Part shown: positions 37,878 to 46,720 of the stretch, one piece after another
How the letters are laid out: every line of letters starts with the position of its first letter
Position numbering within the stretch: position 1 is the first letter of the stretch
Assembly: GCA_000434015.1 (NCBI GenBank)
Contig: HF999519.1
Location: forward strand, 1 to 52,994
Direction: 5' to 3'
DNA: 52,994 bases
Source of the DNA: Clostridium sp. CAG:571
GTDB taxonomy: Bacteria > Bacillota > Clostridia > TANB77 > CAG-508
Translations under genes and position numbers: made by a program
The notes under the pieces: model-generated
Told to the model about the DNA's origin: nothing
Database searches by the model: none
Seen by the model: the letters and a program-made list of their open reading frames with translations, nothing else

Positions 37878-39014
37878 ATGAAAAAAATAGGAATATATGT
37901 ACATATTCCTTTTTGTATGAAAAAATGTTTTTATTGTGATTTTGTTAGTTATTGTAATAAAGAAAATTTAGTAGATGAATATATAAAGTGTTTAAAAAAG
38001 GAGATAGAAAGTAAAAAAAATAAAAGTAAATTCGGTATAGATACAATTTATATAGGAGGTGGTACACCATCTTTTATAAATGAAAATCATATTAAAGATA
38101 TTATATATATATTAAAAGAAAGTTTTGATATAGACAAAGAAACTGAAATAACAATAGAAGTAAATCCAGGAACAGTAAATGAAAATAAATTAGAAATATA
38201 TAAAGAAGTGGGAATTAATAGACTAAGTATGGGGTTGCAATCTACAAATAATGAATTGTTAAAAATGTTAGGAAGAATACATACATATGAACAATTTTTA
38301 GAAAGTTATAATATGGCAAAAAACATAGGTTTTAAAAATATTAATGTAGATTTAATGATAGGACTTCCAAACCAAAAGTTGGAGGAAGTAAATGATTCTG
38401 TAAAAAAAGTAATTAATTTAAAACCAAACCACATTTCAGTATACTCTTTAATTTTAGAGGAAGGAACTAAAATAGCAAAGAAAATAAAAAAAGGAGAGTT
38501 AAGCCTACCAAAAGATGAATTGGAAAGAGAAATGTATTGGAATGTAAAAAATCAGTTACAAGATAATGGATATAATCATTATGAAATATCAAATTTTGCT
38601 AAAAAAGGATTTGAATCAAAACATAATATGAATTGTTGGAATCAAAAAGAGTATTTAGGTTTTGGAGCTGCTGCACATTCATATTTTAAATCTATTAGAT
38701 ATTCTAATATAGAAAATATAGAAGAATATATTAAAAATATAAAAAATAATGAATTTGAAAAAAATAAAGAAATACACGAAATTCAAACTATAGATGAAGC
38801 AAAAAAAGAATATATGTTATTAGGTTTAAGGAAAATAGAAGGAGTAAATATTACAGAATTTAAAAATAAATTTATAGATAATCCTTTATATTTATTCAGG
38901 AAAGAACTAAGTAAATTAGTTGAAGAAGAATTAATTGAAATAGATATAAATACAATAAAATTAACTAATAAAGGTATAGATTTAGCCAATATAGTTTGGG
39001 AAGAATTTGTATAA
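37878..39014 (+). CDS. hemW: Radical SAM haem chaperone HemW
   Basis: Radical SAM protein often misnamed coproporphyrinogen III oxidase; binds haem and delivers it to respiratory enzymes. The cluster motif is C13xxxC17xxC20 (FCMKKCFYC), then YIGGGTPSF, EVNPGTV, LSMGLQS and GFKNINVDLMIGLP. 378 residues. GAGGTaatat before the ATG. Followed by an inverted-repeat element. Confidence 0.93.
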   Translation: MKKIGIYVHIPFCMKKCFYCDFVSYCNKENLVDEYIKCLKKEIESKKNKSKFGIDTIYIGGGTPSFINENHIKDIIYILKESFDIDKETEITIEVNPGTVNENKLEIYKEVGINRLSMGLQSTNNELLKMLGRIHTYEQFLESYNMAKNIGFKNINVDLMIGLPNQKLEEVNDSVKKVINLKPNHISVYSLILEEGTKIAKKIKKGELSLPKDELEREMYWNVKNQLQDNGYNHYEISNFAKKGFESKHNMNCWNQKEYLGFGAAAHSYFKSIRYSNIENIEEYIKNIKNNEFEKNKEIHEIQTIDEAKKEYMLLGLRKIEGVNITEFKNKFIDNPLYLFRKELSKLVEEELIEIDINTIKLTNKGIDLANIVWEEFV

Positions 39015-39017
39015 AAA

Positions 39018-39062
39018 TTGCCCCACTCCCCAATTTTTCAATGTCAATGGGGACGGGGCAAA
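39018..39062. repeat. GGGGACGGGGCAA inverted repeat after hemW
   Basis: TTGCCCC...CCCCA (39018-39032) can fold against TGGGGacGGGGCAA (39048-39061). The GCCCC-GTCCCC word is shared with the element at 1-42, so it may be a dispersed terminator-like repeat. Confidence 0.5.
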
Positions 39063-39112
39063 ATGGAAAATCCTTTTTGCTGATGTAAGTTTTGCTACCA
39101 AAAAAGTAGGTG

Positions 39113-39358
39113 TTATACTACTTCAATGATAAACGGTCCACCAACGAGTTCGTGCTTGCCAGGGATAGACTTCGAAATTAAATCAAAGTCAAAATCTGCA
39201 TCATGGTGAGTGGACTTGTAACTCATCCAATCTGCGGGCGAGATGTAGTAGTGAAAAACACCACCACTTGCATTGGTGAAACATGCAACCAGTACGCCCT
39301 TTTCAAGGCAAATTTTTTCTCCGGTTGCGCCGATTGTGTAGATATTTGATGTTTCCAT
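39113..39358 (-). CDS. Orphan 81-residue protein, GC-richer
   Basis: ORF from 39358 down to 39113 with ccTAGGAGGaaa in front of the ATG and a consensus promoter upstream. Sequence METSNIYTIGATGEKICLEK, then a mostly beta-looking stretch ending GGPFIIEVV; no membrane segment or known motif. Codons are richer in G and C (atc, gcc, acc) than in neighbouring genes. I do not recognise it. It contains no in-frame CGG. Confidence 0.65.
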   Translation of the reverse strand: METSNIYTIGATGEKICLEKGVLVACFTNASGGVFHYYISPADWMSYKSTHHDADFDFDLISKSIPGKHELVGGPFIIEVV

Positions 39359-39473
39359 TTTTTTTCCTCCTAGGAAAAATCAATCCATTGGGCGAATTTG
39401 CAAAGAGTAGAATTGAAACCATTTTTTATGGTTAGGGTACCTCTTAGCAAATTTATACGATTTGTATGAATCT

Positions 39474-39502
39474 ATTATACAACAAATTTACATAAAATGC
39501 AA
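39474..39502 (-). promoter_or_regulatory. SigA promoter of the 81-residue orphan
   Basis: On the minus strand TTGCAT (39502-39497), 17 bases, TATAAT (39479-39474). Leader of about 110 bases containing the small hairpin AACCAT/ATGGTT. Confidence 0.75.
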
Positions 39503-39541
39503 CAGCTTGGAAAAATATATAACAAAAACATATAAAATGAG

Positions 39542-39577
39542 ACTGAGAAGCACTAAATAAATTAAATGCTCCTCAGT
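39542..39577. terminator. Hairpin terminator between the two orphans
   Basis: ACTGAGAAGCA pairs with TGCTCCTCAGT with one mismatch. The T run is on the plus strand; on the minus strand it lies directly after the 39584-39856 gene. Confidence 0.6.
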
Positions 39578-39583
39578 ATTTTT

Positions 39584-39856
39584 TTAACAAGTAGCGGCTT
39601 TGACAGCAAGAAAGCCTGTGCCCAAACCGTTATAGGAATCATACCAACTAGTATTTAACAAGTTGGATGTTAGATCAACTAGGAGAGTTTTACCTCCTAA
39701 GGATGTGATGACTTTACAGAAATCTAAGATTCCTTTAGCTTCATCGAGAGTCATCTCCTTGGGAGAATAGTCTCCATCCTGATCTTGATTCCATGCTTTG
39801 TTGTAAAGGCTTGCCAATATAGCAGCCTTATCTAATGAAGAAATGTCAATTAACAT
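39584..39856 (-). CDS. Orphan 90-residue protein, GC-richer
   Basis: ORF from 39856 down to 39584: MLIDISSLDKAAILASLYNK, an acidic DQDGDYSPKEMT segment, then LDEAKGILDFCKVI and a Gly-rich end. DQDGDYSPKE resembles an EF-hand-like loop but is too short to call. GGAAAGGat precedes the ATG. Codon use is GC-richer than the chromosome average here, as in its neighbour at 39113. Function unknown. Confidence 0.65.
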   Translation of the reverse strand: MLIDISSLDKAAILASLYNKAWNQDQDGDYSPKEMTLDEAKGILDFCKVITSLGGKTLLVDLTSNLLNTSWYDSYNGLGTGFLAVKAATC

Positions 39857-39949
39857 GACAAAATCCTTTCCAAATTCCTTTTGCGTAGCAAGTTATAGTA
39901 CGGAATTTAAAATACAACAACTGCTTTTTGCATATGATGATAGTTCAAA

Positions 39950-39978
39950 ATTATACCACTTGTTTATGTAAATGTCAA
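39950..39978 (-). promoter_or_regulatory. Perfect SigA consensus promoter
   Basis: On the minus strand TTGACA (39978-39973), 17-base spacer, TATAAT (39955-39950), driving the 90-residue orphan through a leader of about 85 bases. Confidence 0.85.
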
Positions 39979-40092
39979 TTTAAATATAATTTTGATGTTA
40001 TTTTTAATATCAATTCTAATTAAAAATAAGGTAATATATATTTACATAGAAATATTGTTTTATTATAATAAGTTTAGAAAGTTGTTTTTAAA

Positions 40093-40476
40093 GTGAGAGG
40101 AGAAAATATGAACAAAATTCAAAATTTAAAAATAATATTAGGAAGAAGTTTTGGAAAAACATTTATGTATGAATTTGATTTTATACTGAATGAAGAGACT
40201 GTTATTGAAATATTAGGTAAAAGCATAAGCAAAAGGAAATGTAAAATAGAAGATGGTGTATTAGAATGTACATATGAAATAGAAAAAAACATTAATAAAT
40301 TAAAAAGTGTAAATAGTAATAGTAATGTTATTGATGGTTTGATAGTAGAAGTAGAAATTAGATATAATGAACAAAAAGCAGAGAAAATGTTTTATAGAAA
40401 TAAAATTCCGAATGAAGTAAAAAAAGTGATAGAAATGGTTAATATTAATAATGAGGATAAAGTACAATGGAGATAG
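40093..40476 (+). CDS. Unknown 127-residue protein, first gene of HEILH operon
   Basis: Starts MNKIQNLKIILGRSFGKTFM in the ATG reading chosen by the track start 40093; an internal ATG at 40108 follows GAGGAGaaaat and may be the real start, which would remove five residues. No membrane segment. Family not recognised. The stop overlaps the next ATG by 10 bases, so translation is coupled to the HEILH protein. Confidence 0.65.
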   Translation: MRGENMNKIQNLKIILGRSFGKTFMYEFDFILNEETVIEILGKSISKRKCKIEDGVLECTYEIEKNINKLKSVNSNSNVIDGLIVEVEIRYNEQKAEKMFYRNKIPNEVKKVIEMVNINNEDKVQWR

Positions 40477-42421
40477 ATAAGAGGATATTTGATAAATATA
40501 ATATTAAAATGGAAGAAATAGCACCAAAGATTATAGATGCAGTAGTAAGTGTTTATGGAGAAGAAAATAGAGATTTAATAGAAGATAGATTAAAAAGAAT
40601 CTATATAAATTCATATGCAACATATGACCAAATGAAAACTAATTGGTATCAAAAGAAAAATAGAAAAGAAAGATTACTAGGAATAAAATTTTTAAGAGAA
40701 ATTGGAATGGAAATTTCTGATAAAGTAGAAGACGAAGTATATAAAAATGGATATAGTTCACGGTTTTACAGAAGAATGCTCAGATATATTAAAAGTATAT
40801 TTTAGTTTTTTAGGAAGATTTAGTACTAATGGAAATATATTTGACTTTGATGATGATAAGTTAAAAGGAAAAAGTTCATATACAATAGAACATGTTAAAG
40901 CGAATAGATGTAAAGTATTACAGTTTTATGGTCTTTCTATAGATGCTGAAAATTATGATGAAGTTATTACATCTGAAGAAGGTAAAAAAGCATTAGAAAA
41001 AGCAAAAAAAATTTATGAGATAGCAGCAAAATATAAGGAAGAATATGAGGCTTTTGAAAGAGAAAACAAAGACATAAGGGAATATTTTGAACAATGTAGT
41101 AAAATAAGAAAAGATATAGATTTAGAATACGAAAAAAATTTTTTTGAAAATATTATGCCATATGTAACAAAAACAGAACAAGAAAATATAAAGAAAATGT
41201 TAAGTTTAGATATTAAAGATAAGTGGCAACTTGAAAATATTGCAGATCCAAATGGTCTGTATTCAGGTAGCTTTATTTTAGAATCTTTTAATAGTAAATA
41301 TGATGGTATTATTCATGAAAATACTTATGAAGCTCAAAAAGCAAGAGAAAATAGAATTAAATATTTTAAATTAAAAGGAATTGACCTTGGAAATGATTAT
41401 TCTGCATATGAAAGTAATGAAAATGTAAAAAGTATATTTCCAAACAAAATGTTTGTAGATAGAATTTGTGAAGAAAAAGAGAAAAATGAATTAAAAAAAG
41501 AAAAAGAATTTTTTTTAAAAACAAGTAATTATAATGATTGTGCAGGAATTTTAGAAAATTTTAATTTGGGTATAGAAGATGAATTTGGAATGGATTTTAT
41601 GAATCAACATGTAACATGTATATGTCCAAATGTTATAAAAGATGAAAATGGTGAATATACTAATTTTAATATTTTACACTTTCCAATAGATATGTTAGGT
41701 GATCAATATGGAGATGTAGTACTTATACACGAGATATTACACGTTGTAGAGTTGTCAATGAAGGAAACTAATGATGGTAAATTTCATATAAAAACTGGAT
41801 TTGATGAAATGGACGAAGAATTAGTAACAGAAGAAGAAAAAAATAAAGGAGATAAAACTGAAAATAAATATGAGCATAATATAAGAAAATGTGAATTGTT
41901 ATCTGAAAATTTGCATCAATATTTATCAGGAGTAGTTACGAGCAGGCTGCATAATCAAGGAGTTTATTTAATAGATGATGAAAAAGCATCAACTGTTTAT
42001 GGATATACATCATATGAACAAATGAATGTAATAACTAAAAGTTTTGTTTTAGCTTTTGCAGCAGAATTACCTAAAGCAATGATAAGTCAAGATATGGAGT
42101 ATGTATATAACATTTTTGGAAAGGAAAATTTAGAAGAATTAAATAGTACTATTGAGGAATATAGACGTTTACCATATTTAAGTTTGATGCAAAACCTTTT
42201 TGATAAAAAAGATACAGAACTAACTAGAAAAAGAACAGAGCTAATAGCTAAAAGTGAGAGTATTGTAGTTGAAATGGAAAAAAAGAGAGCAGAAAATTAT
42301 CAGATAACAACACGGAGAAATTGGAGAAGCTACGGCTAATCAGAGACAAGAAGATAAAGATGAAGCTGCTAGAAAATTAAAAGATGATAAAGTGAAAGAA
42401 TTAAACGAAAGAGAAATTTGA
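40467..42421 (+). CDS. HEILH metallopeptidase-like protein, recoded at two CGG codons
   Basis: 650 residues after two +1 shifts, at 40761 (codon 99: NGYSS-G-FTEECSD) and 42313 (codon 616: QITT-G-EIGEATANQ). The zinc motif H421EILH425 lies in VVLIHEILHVVELS. No signal peptide or membrane segment is visible, so it is probably cytosolic or exported by a non-classical route. The C-terminal 60 residues are a charged helix. Similar in motif but not in overall sequence to the protein at 34285. Without the second shift the last 35 residues are lost. Family not recognised; protease activity is inferred only from the motif. Confidence 0.75.
40761..40763 (+). other. CGG +1 recoding site, HEILH protein codon 99
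   Basis: Context TCA CGG T. Frame resumes GGT TTT ACA GAA GAA. No homologue known to me confirms Gly here, but the +1 frame is open for 517 codons. Confidence 0.78.
42313..42315 (+). other. CGG +1 recoding site, HEILH protein codon 616
   Basis: Context ACA CGG A. Frame resumes GGA GAA ATT GGA and runs 35 more residues to TGA at 42419-42421. Confidence 0.75.
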
Positions 42422-42439
42422 GAAGGTGATTAATAAAAA

Positions 42440-42856
42440 ATGATTAATAATTATCCTAAGGCATATGTTGAAGTTTTAGAAATATTAAAGTATATACCGG
42501 CTGAAGAAAAGAAAAAAATACCATATGATATAATAGAAACTTTAAAGAATAAAGCAGATTTAAATTATGTTTTTAAAATTGATTTTAATCTTCCTTTTGA
42601 AAAACAAAATTTATTAAATGAAACTAAGTCGATTTTAGCTAATTTCTATAGAGATTATTGGACAACAGATGTTCAAAAACAGCAAATTCTAAGTAAAGAA
42701 AGAAAAGAGAGAAGTAATAGAGAAAGTTTTAATTATGATAATTTATTTAAAAACAGAAAAACAAAAAAAATAGATAATAATTCTATAACAATATATAAAA
42801 AGAATAGAAAATGGTATGCGTTTTTTACTGAATTTTTGAACAAAATTTTAAAATAA
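42440..42856 (+). CDS. Unknown 138-residue protein, third gene of HEILH operon
   Basis: Begins MINNYPKAYVEVLEILKYIP, a helical segment with IPYDIIETLKNKADLNYVF, and ends with a basic tail (KKNRKWYAFFTEFLNKILK). No membrane segment. The N-terminal part recalls small proteins found in Clostridia gut genomes, but I cannot name a family. It follows the HEILH gene by 18 bases and is closed by a strong terminator. Confidence 0.68.
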   Translation: MINNYPKAYVEVLEILKYIPAEEKKKIPYDIIETLKNKADLNYVFKIDFNLPFEKQNLLNETKSILANFYRDYWTTDVQKQQILSKERKERSNRESFNYDNLFKNRKTKKIDNNSITIYKKNRKWYAFFTEFLNKILK

Positions 42857-42899
42857 AAAGAGGTGTAGTTTAAAATATATTTTAAACTGCACTTCTTTT
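42856..42899 (+). terminator. Terminator of the HEILH operon
   Basis: AAAAGAGGTGtAGTTTAAAA pairs with TTTTAAACTgCACTTCTTTT around a short loop. Confidence 0.8.
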
Positions 42900-43023
42900 C
42901 TTAATTAAAAAATAGTAAAAGTATTTTTTTACTTTTTCACTTCTTGTAAAATAGTTTTTTTCTTTATTCAAATGACTAAAATAGTTAAATAAATATATTT
43001 GATTTTATAAAAACAAAAAAATG

Positions 43024-43521
43024 TTAGTTATTATTCATTAATTTAAGTAATCTATCAAATGCTTCTGCATGAGCTCTTTTGAATTTTCCAGCGTCTCTTA
43101 AAGCTTGGATATCTTCTAAAGAATCCCATTCAATAGATTCAACTTCTTCTTCTTGAAGAACAAGAGTGTTAATATCAAGATCTTTTTTCATATAATACAA
43201 ATCAAAAAATACTTGATCTTTATCATCACGGTCAGAATAAAATAATTTTAAATCATCTTTTTGAACATCTAAACCGATTTCTTCTTTTATTTCTGTCATC
43301 ATTCCTTGAATACTGTTTTCACCAGTTTTAGGATGACCTCCAGTTGAACCATATTTACTGTCTTTTAATTTACTTCTCTTTTGAATCAAAAAATCACCTT
43401 TTGAGTTTTGAATAAATACAAGAACTACCAAAATATATCTGTCTTTTGGTGTTTTTTCATCTTTAAAAATTGTTTCTCCAGTTAGGTTTCTATTGATATC
43501 ATATAAATCACGTTTTTCCAT
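43024..43521 (-). CDS. Nudix hydrolase
   Basis: 165 residues, resembling the isopentenyl-diphosphate isomerase-like Nudix branch. The Nudix region reads GGHPKTGENSIQGMM then TEIKEEIGLD, so the usual Arg of REUxEExGU is Thr while both catalytic Glu remain. RYILVVLVFIQNSKGDFLIQKRS precedes it. AAGGAGataagtt lies before the ATG. The gene has no in-frame CGG; its atc-ggt junction is out of frame. Substrate not predictable. Confidence 0.88.
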   Translation of the reverse strand: MEKRDLYDINRNLTGETIFKDEKTPKDRYILVVLVFIQNSKGDFLIQKRSKLKDSKYGSTGGHPKTGENSIQGMMTEIKEEIGLDVQKDDLKLFYSDRDDKDQVFFDLYYMKKDLDINTLVLQEEEVESIEWDSLEDIQALRDAGKFKRAHAEAFDRLLKLMNNN

Positions 43522-43680
43522 AACTTATCTCCTTATTATAAATTTATAAATAGTATACTACAAAAAATCTAAAAAACCAATAGATAAAAACATAGATAGA
43601 TTTTTGAGAAAGTTATAAATAGGATTATATCGTATATTTAAATTGTAATAAAAATAGTAAAATTTAGACTATTTAAAATA

Positions 43681-43709
43681 TTTACACTAAAAAATCTTTT
43701 TGATATAAT
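43681..43709 (+). promoter_or_regulatory. Promoter of the phosphoesterase gene
   Basis: TTTACA (43681-43686), 17-base spacer, TATAAT (43704-43709), 26 bases before the ATG. Confidence 0.7.
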
Positions 43710-43735
43710 CTTAAAAAATATAGAAGGAGAGATTT

Positions 43736-44572
43736 ATGAAGATTGCTATTATTTCAGATATTCACGCAAATTTGGAGGCTTTAAAATCAACATTAGAAGA
43801 TATAAAAAAAAGAAAAGTTGATAAAATAATATGTTTAGGAGATATTATCGCAAAAGGTGTTCATCCAAAAGAATGTATAGAGTTAATAAAGGAAAATTGT
43901 GATATTGTGTTAAGAGGAAATTGTGATAGGTATTTTTCAGAAGAACATAATGATATAAATGAACTTTCAGAAGAGGAAGTAAAAAGAATAAATTGGAACC
44001 AATCAATGTTAAATGATGAAGAAAGAAAATATTTATTAAATTTACCATTTTCATATGAATTTTATATGAGTGGAAGTTTAGTTAGACTTTTTCATGCAAC
44101 ACCAGAAAAAGATAATATAGTAATTATAAATAATGATGAAATACAAACAAAATTGAAAATGTTTTACCCAAGTAATAATACTATGAGTCAAAAAAATGCA
44201 GATGTTGTTATATATGGTCATATTCATCATCAATATATGGATAAAATATATAATAAGACGATAATAAATGTTGGAAGTGTTGGAAATTCATTTGATGTTA
44301 TAAGAAACCCTTTGAAAGATAGTAATGTAATGGAAACAACAAAAAGTAATTATTTAATTATTGAAGGAGAATATGATAGTAAAAAATATTCTTCAGATAT
44401 TTCATTTCAATTTATTAAAGTCCCATATGATATAGATAAAGAATTATCATCAGATAAATTAAATATTGAAAAAGAAAATTATATGTATGAATTAAAACAA
44501 GGTAGATACAGAAATATGACTAAAATATATAATAATTTTAAAAGATTAAATGTGGATGTTGAAAATATTTAG
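43736..44572 (+). CDS. Calcineurin-like metallophosphoesterase
   Basis: 278 residues. The metal-binding signature is complete: SDIHANLEAL at the N terminus, CLGDII, GNCD and C-terminal YGHIHHQYMD with INVGSVGNSFD. Related to the YfcE/MJ0936 group of phosphodiesterases. The last 70 residues form an added helical tail. GAAGGAGAG precedes the ATG. Substrate unknown. Confidence 0.9.
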   Translation: MKIAIISDIHANLEALKSTLEDIKKRKVDKIICLGDIIAKGVHPKECIELIKENCDIVLRGNCDRYFSEEHNDINELSEEEVKRINWNQSMLNDEERKYLLNLPFSYEFYMSGSLVRLFHATPEKDNIVIINNDEIQTKLKMFYPSNNTMSQKNADVVIYGHIHHQYMDKIYNKTIINVGSVGNSFDVIRNPLKDSNVMETTKSNYLIIEGEYDSKKYSSDISFQFIKVPYDIDKELSSDKLNIEKENYMYELKQGRYRNMTKIYNNFKRLNVDVENI

Positions 44573-44713
44573 TGAAAAAGTAGTTGTATAACTAATAAAA
44601 ATTGATAATTATATATCAAGCTATTGAAATAAAAAAAAGTTAATGCTATATTAAAAAAGTACAATAGAAAAAATTAAAAGAAGCATAAGAAAAATAAAAA
44701 GGAGAGCGAAAAT

Positions 44714-45403
44714 ATGAGATATGAAATTATAGGAAAAACTGTACCAACAGTAGAAGTTACACTAAATAGAGGAGAATCAATGTATTCGCAAAAAGGTGGA
44801 ATGGTATGGCAAACAGAAGGAATAAATATGACAACTAATGCAAGAGGCGGAGTAATGAAAAGTCTTGGAAGAATGTTTACAGGAGAATCAATTTTTATGA
44901 ATACATATACAGCAGATATGGATGGAGCTAAAGTCGCTTTTGCATCAACAGTGCCAGGAGATATTGTTGGAATTGATTTGGGAGAACATCCAAGGGGATT
45001 TACAATGCAAAAAAATTCATTTTTATGTGCAGAGCCAGGAGTAGATGTAAGTATAGCTTTTACTAAAAAGTTTTCTGCTGGACTATTTGGAGGAGAAGGT
45101 TTTATATTACAAAAAGCTGCAGGAAATGGAATTCTTTTTTTAGAGGTAGATGGAGATCCAATAGAAAAAGTCTTAGCACCAGGAGAAGTGTTGAAAGTAA
45201 ATATAGGAAATGTAGTTGGATTTGAAAATACAGTTTCATATGAAATAGAAACTATAAAGGGATTAGGAAATATATTTTTAGGAGGAGAAGGATTATTCTT
45301 AACAAGGTTAGTTGGTCCAGGAAAAGTTATTATACAATCACAAAACTTTTCAGAATTTGCTGGAAGAATAATTAGTTTAATTTCAAATAAAAACAATAAT
45401 TAA
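44714..45403 (+). CDS. AIM24-family (TIGR00266-type) protein
   Basis: 229 residues, double-stranded beta-helix repeats rich in Gly, with GESMYSQKGGMVWQ, FAGRIISLI and several VxGDI/GEG turns, typical of the AIM24 family. No signal peptide. Function in bacteria is not established. GGAGagcgaaaat before the ATG; a terminator follows. Confidence 0.85.
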   Translation: MRYEIIGKTVPTVEVTLNRGESMYSQKGGMVWQTEGINMTTNARGGVMKSLGRMFTGESIFMNTYTADMDGAKVAFASTVPGDIVGIDLGEHPRGFTMQKNSFLCAEPGVDVSIAFTKKFSAGLFGGEGFILQKAAGNGILFLEVDGDPIEKVLAPGEVLKVNIGNVVGFENTVSYEIETIKGLGNIFLGGEGLFLTRLVGPGKVIIQSQNFSEFAGRIISLISNKNNN

Positions 45404-45435
45404 ATTTAAGATAAAAAAACATAAGATTATATATC

Positions 45436-45476
45436 AAAAAAGGAAGAAGTCAAATAAAGTACCTTCTTTTTTTTTT
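45436..45476 (+). terminator. Terminator after AIM24-like gene
   Basis: AAGAAG-T pairs with A-CCTTCTT (one bulge), followed by ten T. Confidence 0.65.
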
Positions 45477-45578
45477 GAATTATATATTTATAATATTGGA
45501 ATAATAGTCAATAGAAGTTCTTGAGAAAAAAATAATGATATGTTATATTTAGATAAACAAATGAATGGAGGAAAAACG

Positions 45579-46364
45579 TTGGTAATATTTGGGTATGATG
45601 TAAAAGTATATTTTTTGCTATTTATGATATATGCAATTTTAGGATGGATAATGGAAGTAACATGTAAATTAGTACAATACAAACGATTTATAAATAGAGG
45701 TTTTTTAATAGGACCGTATTGTCCTATTTATGGTTATGGAGCTTTACTTATAACTATTTTATTAAAAAGATACACAAGTGACCCAATAGTTTTATTTGTT
45801 ATGGCAATTGTAGTTTGTGGAACTTTAGAATATTTGACTAGTTATTTTATGGAGAAGATTTATAAAGCAAGATGGTGGGATTATAGTACTAAAAAATTTA
45901 ATATAAATGGAAGAGTGTGTTTAGAAACAGTAATTCCTTTCGGAATATTAGGATTATTAATAATGTATATTCTTAATCCATTCTTTATAGGAAAAATAGA
46001 GGCTATTCCACCAATAATATTAAATGTATTGTCAGGAATATTATTAATAATATATACATGTGATAATATTATTTCAGGAATAGTTATAAGATATGTAAAG
46101 AAAACTGAAAAAGATCTTGGAAAAGAGCTAGATAATACAGAAGAAATTACTAAAAAAGTTAAAGAAATATTAGAAAATAAATCTGTACTTCATAGAAGAT
46201 TAGTTAATGCATATCCAAAACTTCAAGCAGTGAAATTTAAATTAAAAGAGAAAAAAGAAGAAATCAAGAAAAAAGAAAAAGCGTTAAGAAAAAATGTAGA
46301 AGAAAAAACTAGTGTAATTAAAGAAAAAATTAAAGGTGAAGATGAAGAAAAAAATGAAAAATAA
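45579..46364 (+). CDS. CmpB-like integral membrane protein (putative ABC permease family)
   Basis: 261 residues from a TTG at 45579, chosen because aTGGAGGaaaaacg is correctly spaced before it; the ATG at 45540 has no good site. Five or so membrane helices, with the family signature FLLFMIYAILGWIME, INRGFLIGPYCPIYG, LEYLTSYFMEKIY, ARWWDYS and NGRVCLE. A basic coiled-coil tail of about 75 residues follows. Often annotated as a putative ABC transporter permease, but no ATPase gene is next to it. Confidence 0.85.
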   Translation: MVIFGYDVKVYFLLFMIYAILGWIMEVTCKLVQYKRFINRGFLIGPYCPIYGYGALLITILLKRYTSDPIVLFVMAIVVCGTLEYLTSYFMEKIYKARWWDYSTKKFNINGRVCLETVIPFGILGLLIMYILNPFFIGKIEAIPPIILNVLSGILLIIYTCDNIISGIVIRYVKKTEKDLGKELDNTEEITKKVKEILENKSVLHRRLVNAYPKLQAVKFKLKEKKEEIKKKEKALRKNVEEKTSVIKEKIKGEDEEKNEK

Positions 46365-46720
46365 AAAAATTATATTCTTAAAAAATATATAATTAAAATT
46401 TAAATATTAGTAAAGATTAAAATAAATTGATATTATTTTAATCTTTTTTTTAAAAAAACAAAAAAACTATTTACAAAATATGTAAATCATGATATGTATA
46501 GTAAAAAGCAAAATAATTATATATTTATAAGTTTACTACAAAGTAAAAATATAAATATTTTATAAAAGTTTAATCTGTAATTTAACAGTTAGTAGTTCTT
46601 TATAATTAATAATCGATTTACAATATATAAAAATTATATTAATGCAAAAATCTAGTTAATTTAATTCTAAAAAAATTTCCCAAAAAGTAAAAATAAAAAT
46701 GAAAGAAGGTAGATATTAGT
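46365..46720. other. Gene-free gap before comM
   Basis: Contains the terminator at 46412-46453 and otherwise AT-rich sequence without supported genes. Confidence 0.6.
46412..46453 (+). terminator. Terminator of the CmpB-like gene
   Basis: AAAGATTAAAATAA (46412-46425) pairs perfectly with TTATTTTAATCTTT (46433-46446), followed by a T run. Confidence 0.8.

Noticed and set aside
44674..45396. 240-residue minus-strand ORF opposite the AIM24-like gene
   Set aside because: The plus-strand gene has a clear ribosome site and family; the minus ORF is its mirror frame with Pro/Ser-rich noise.
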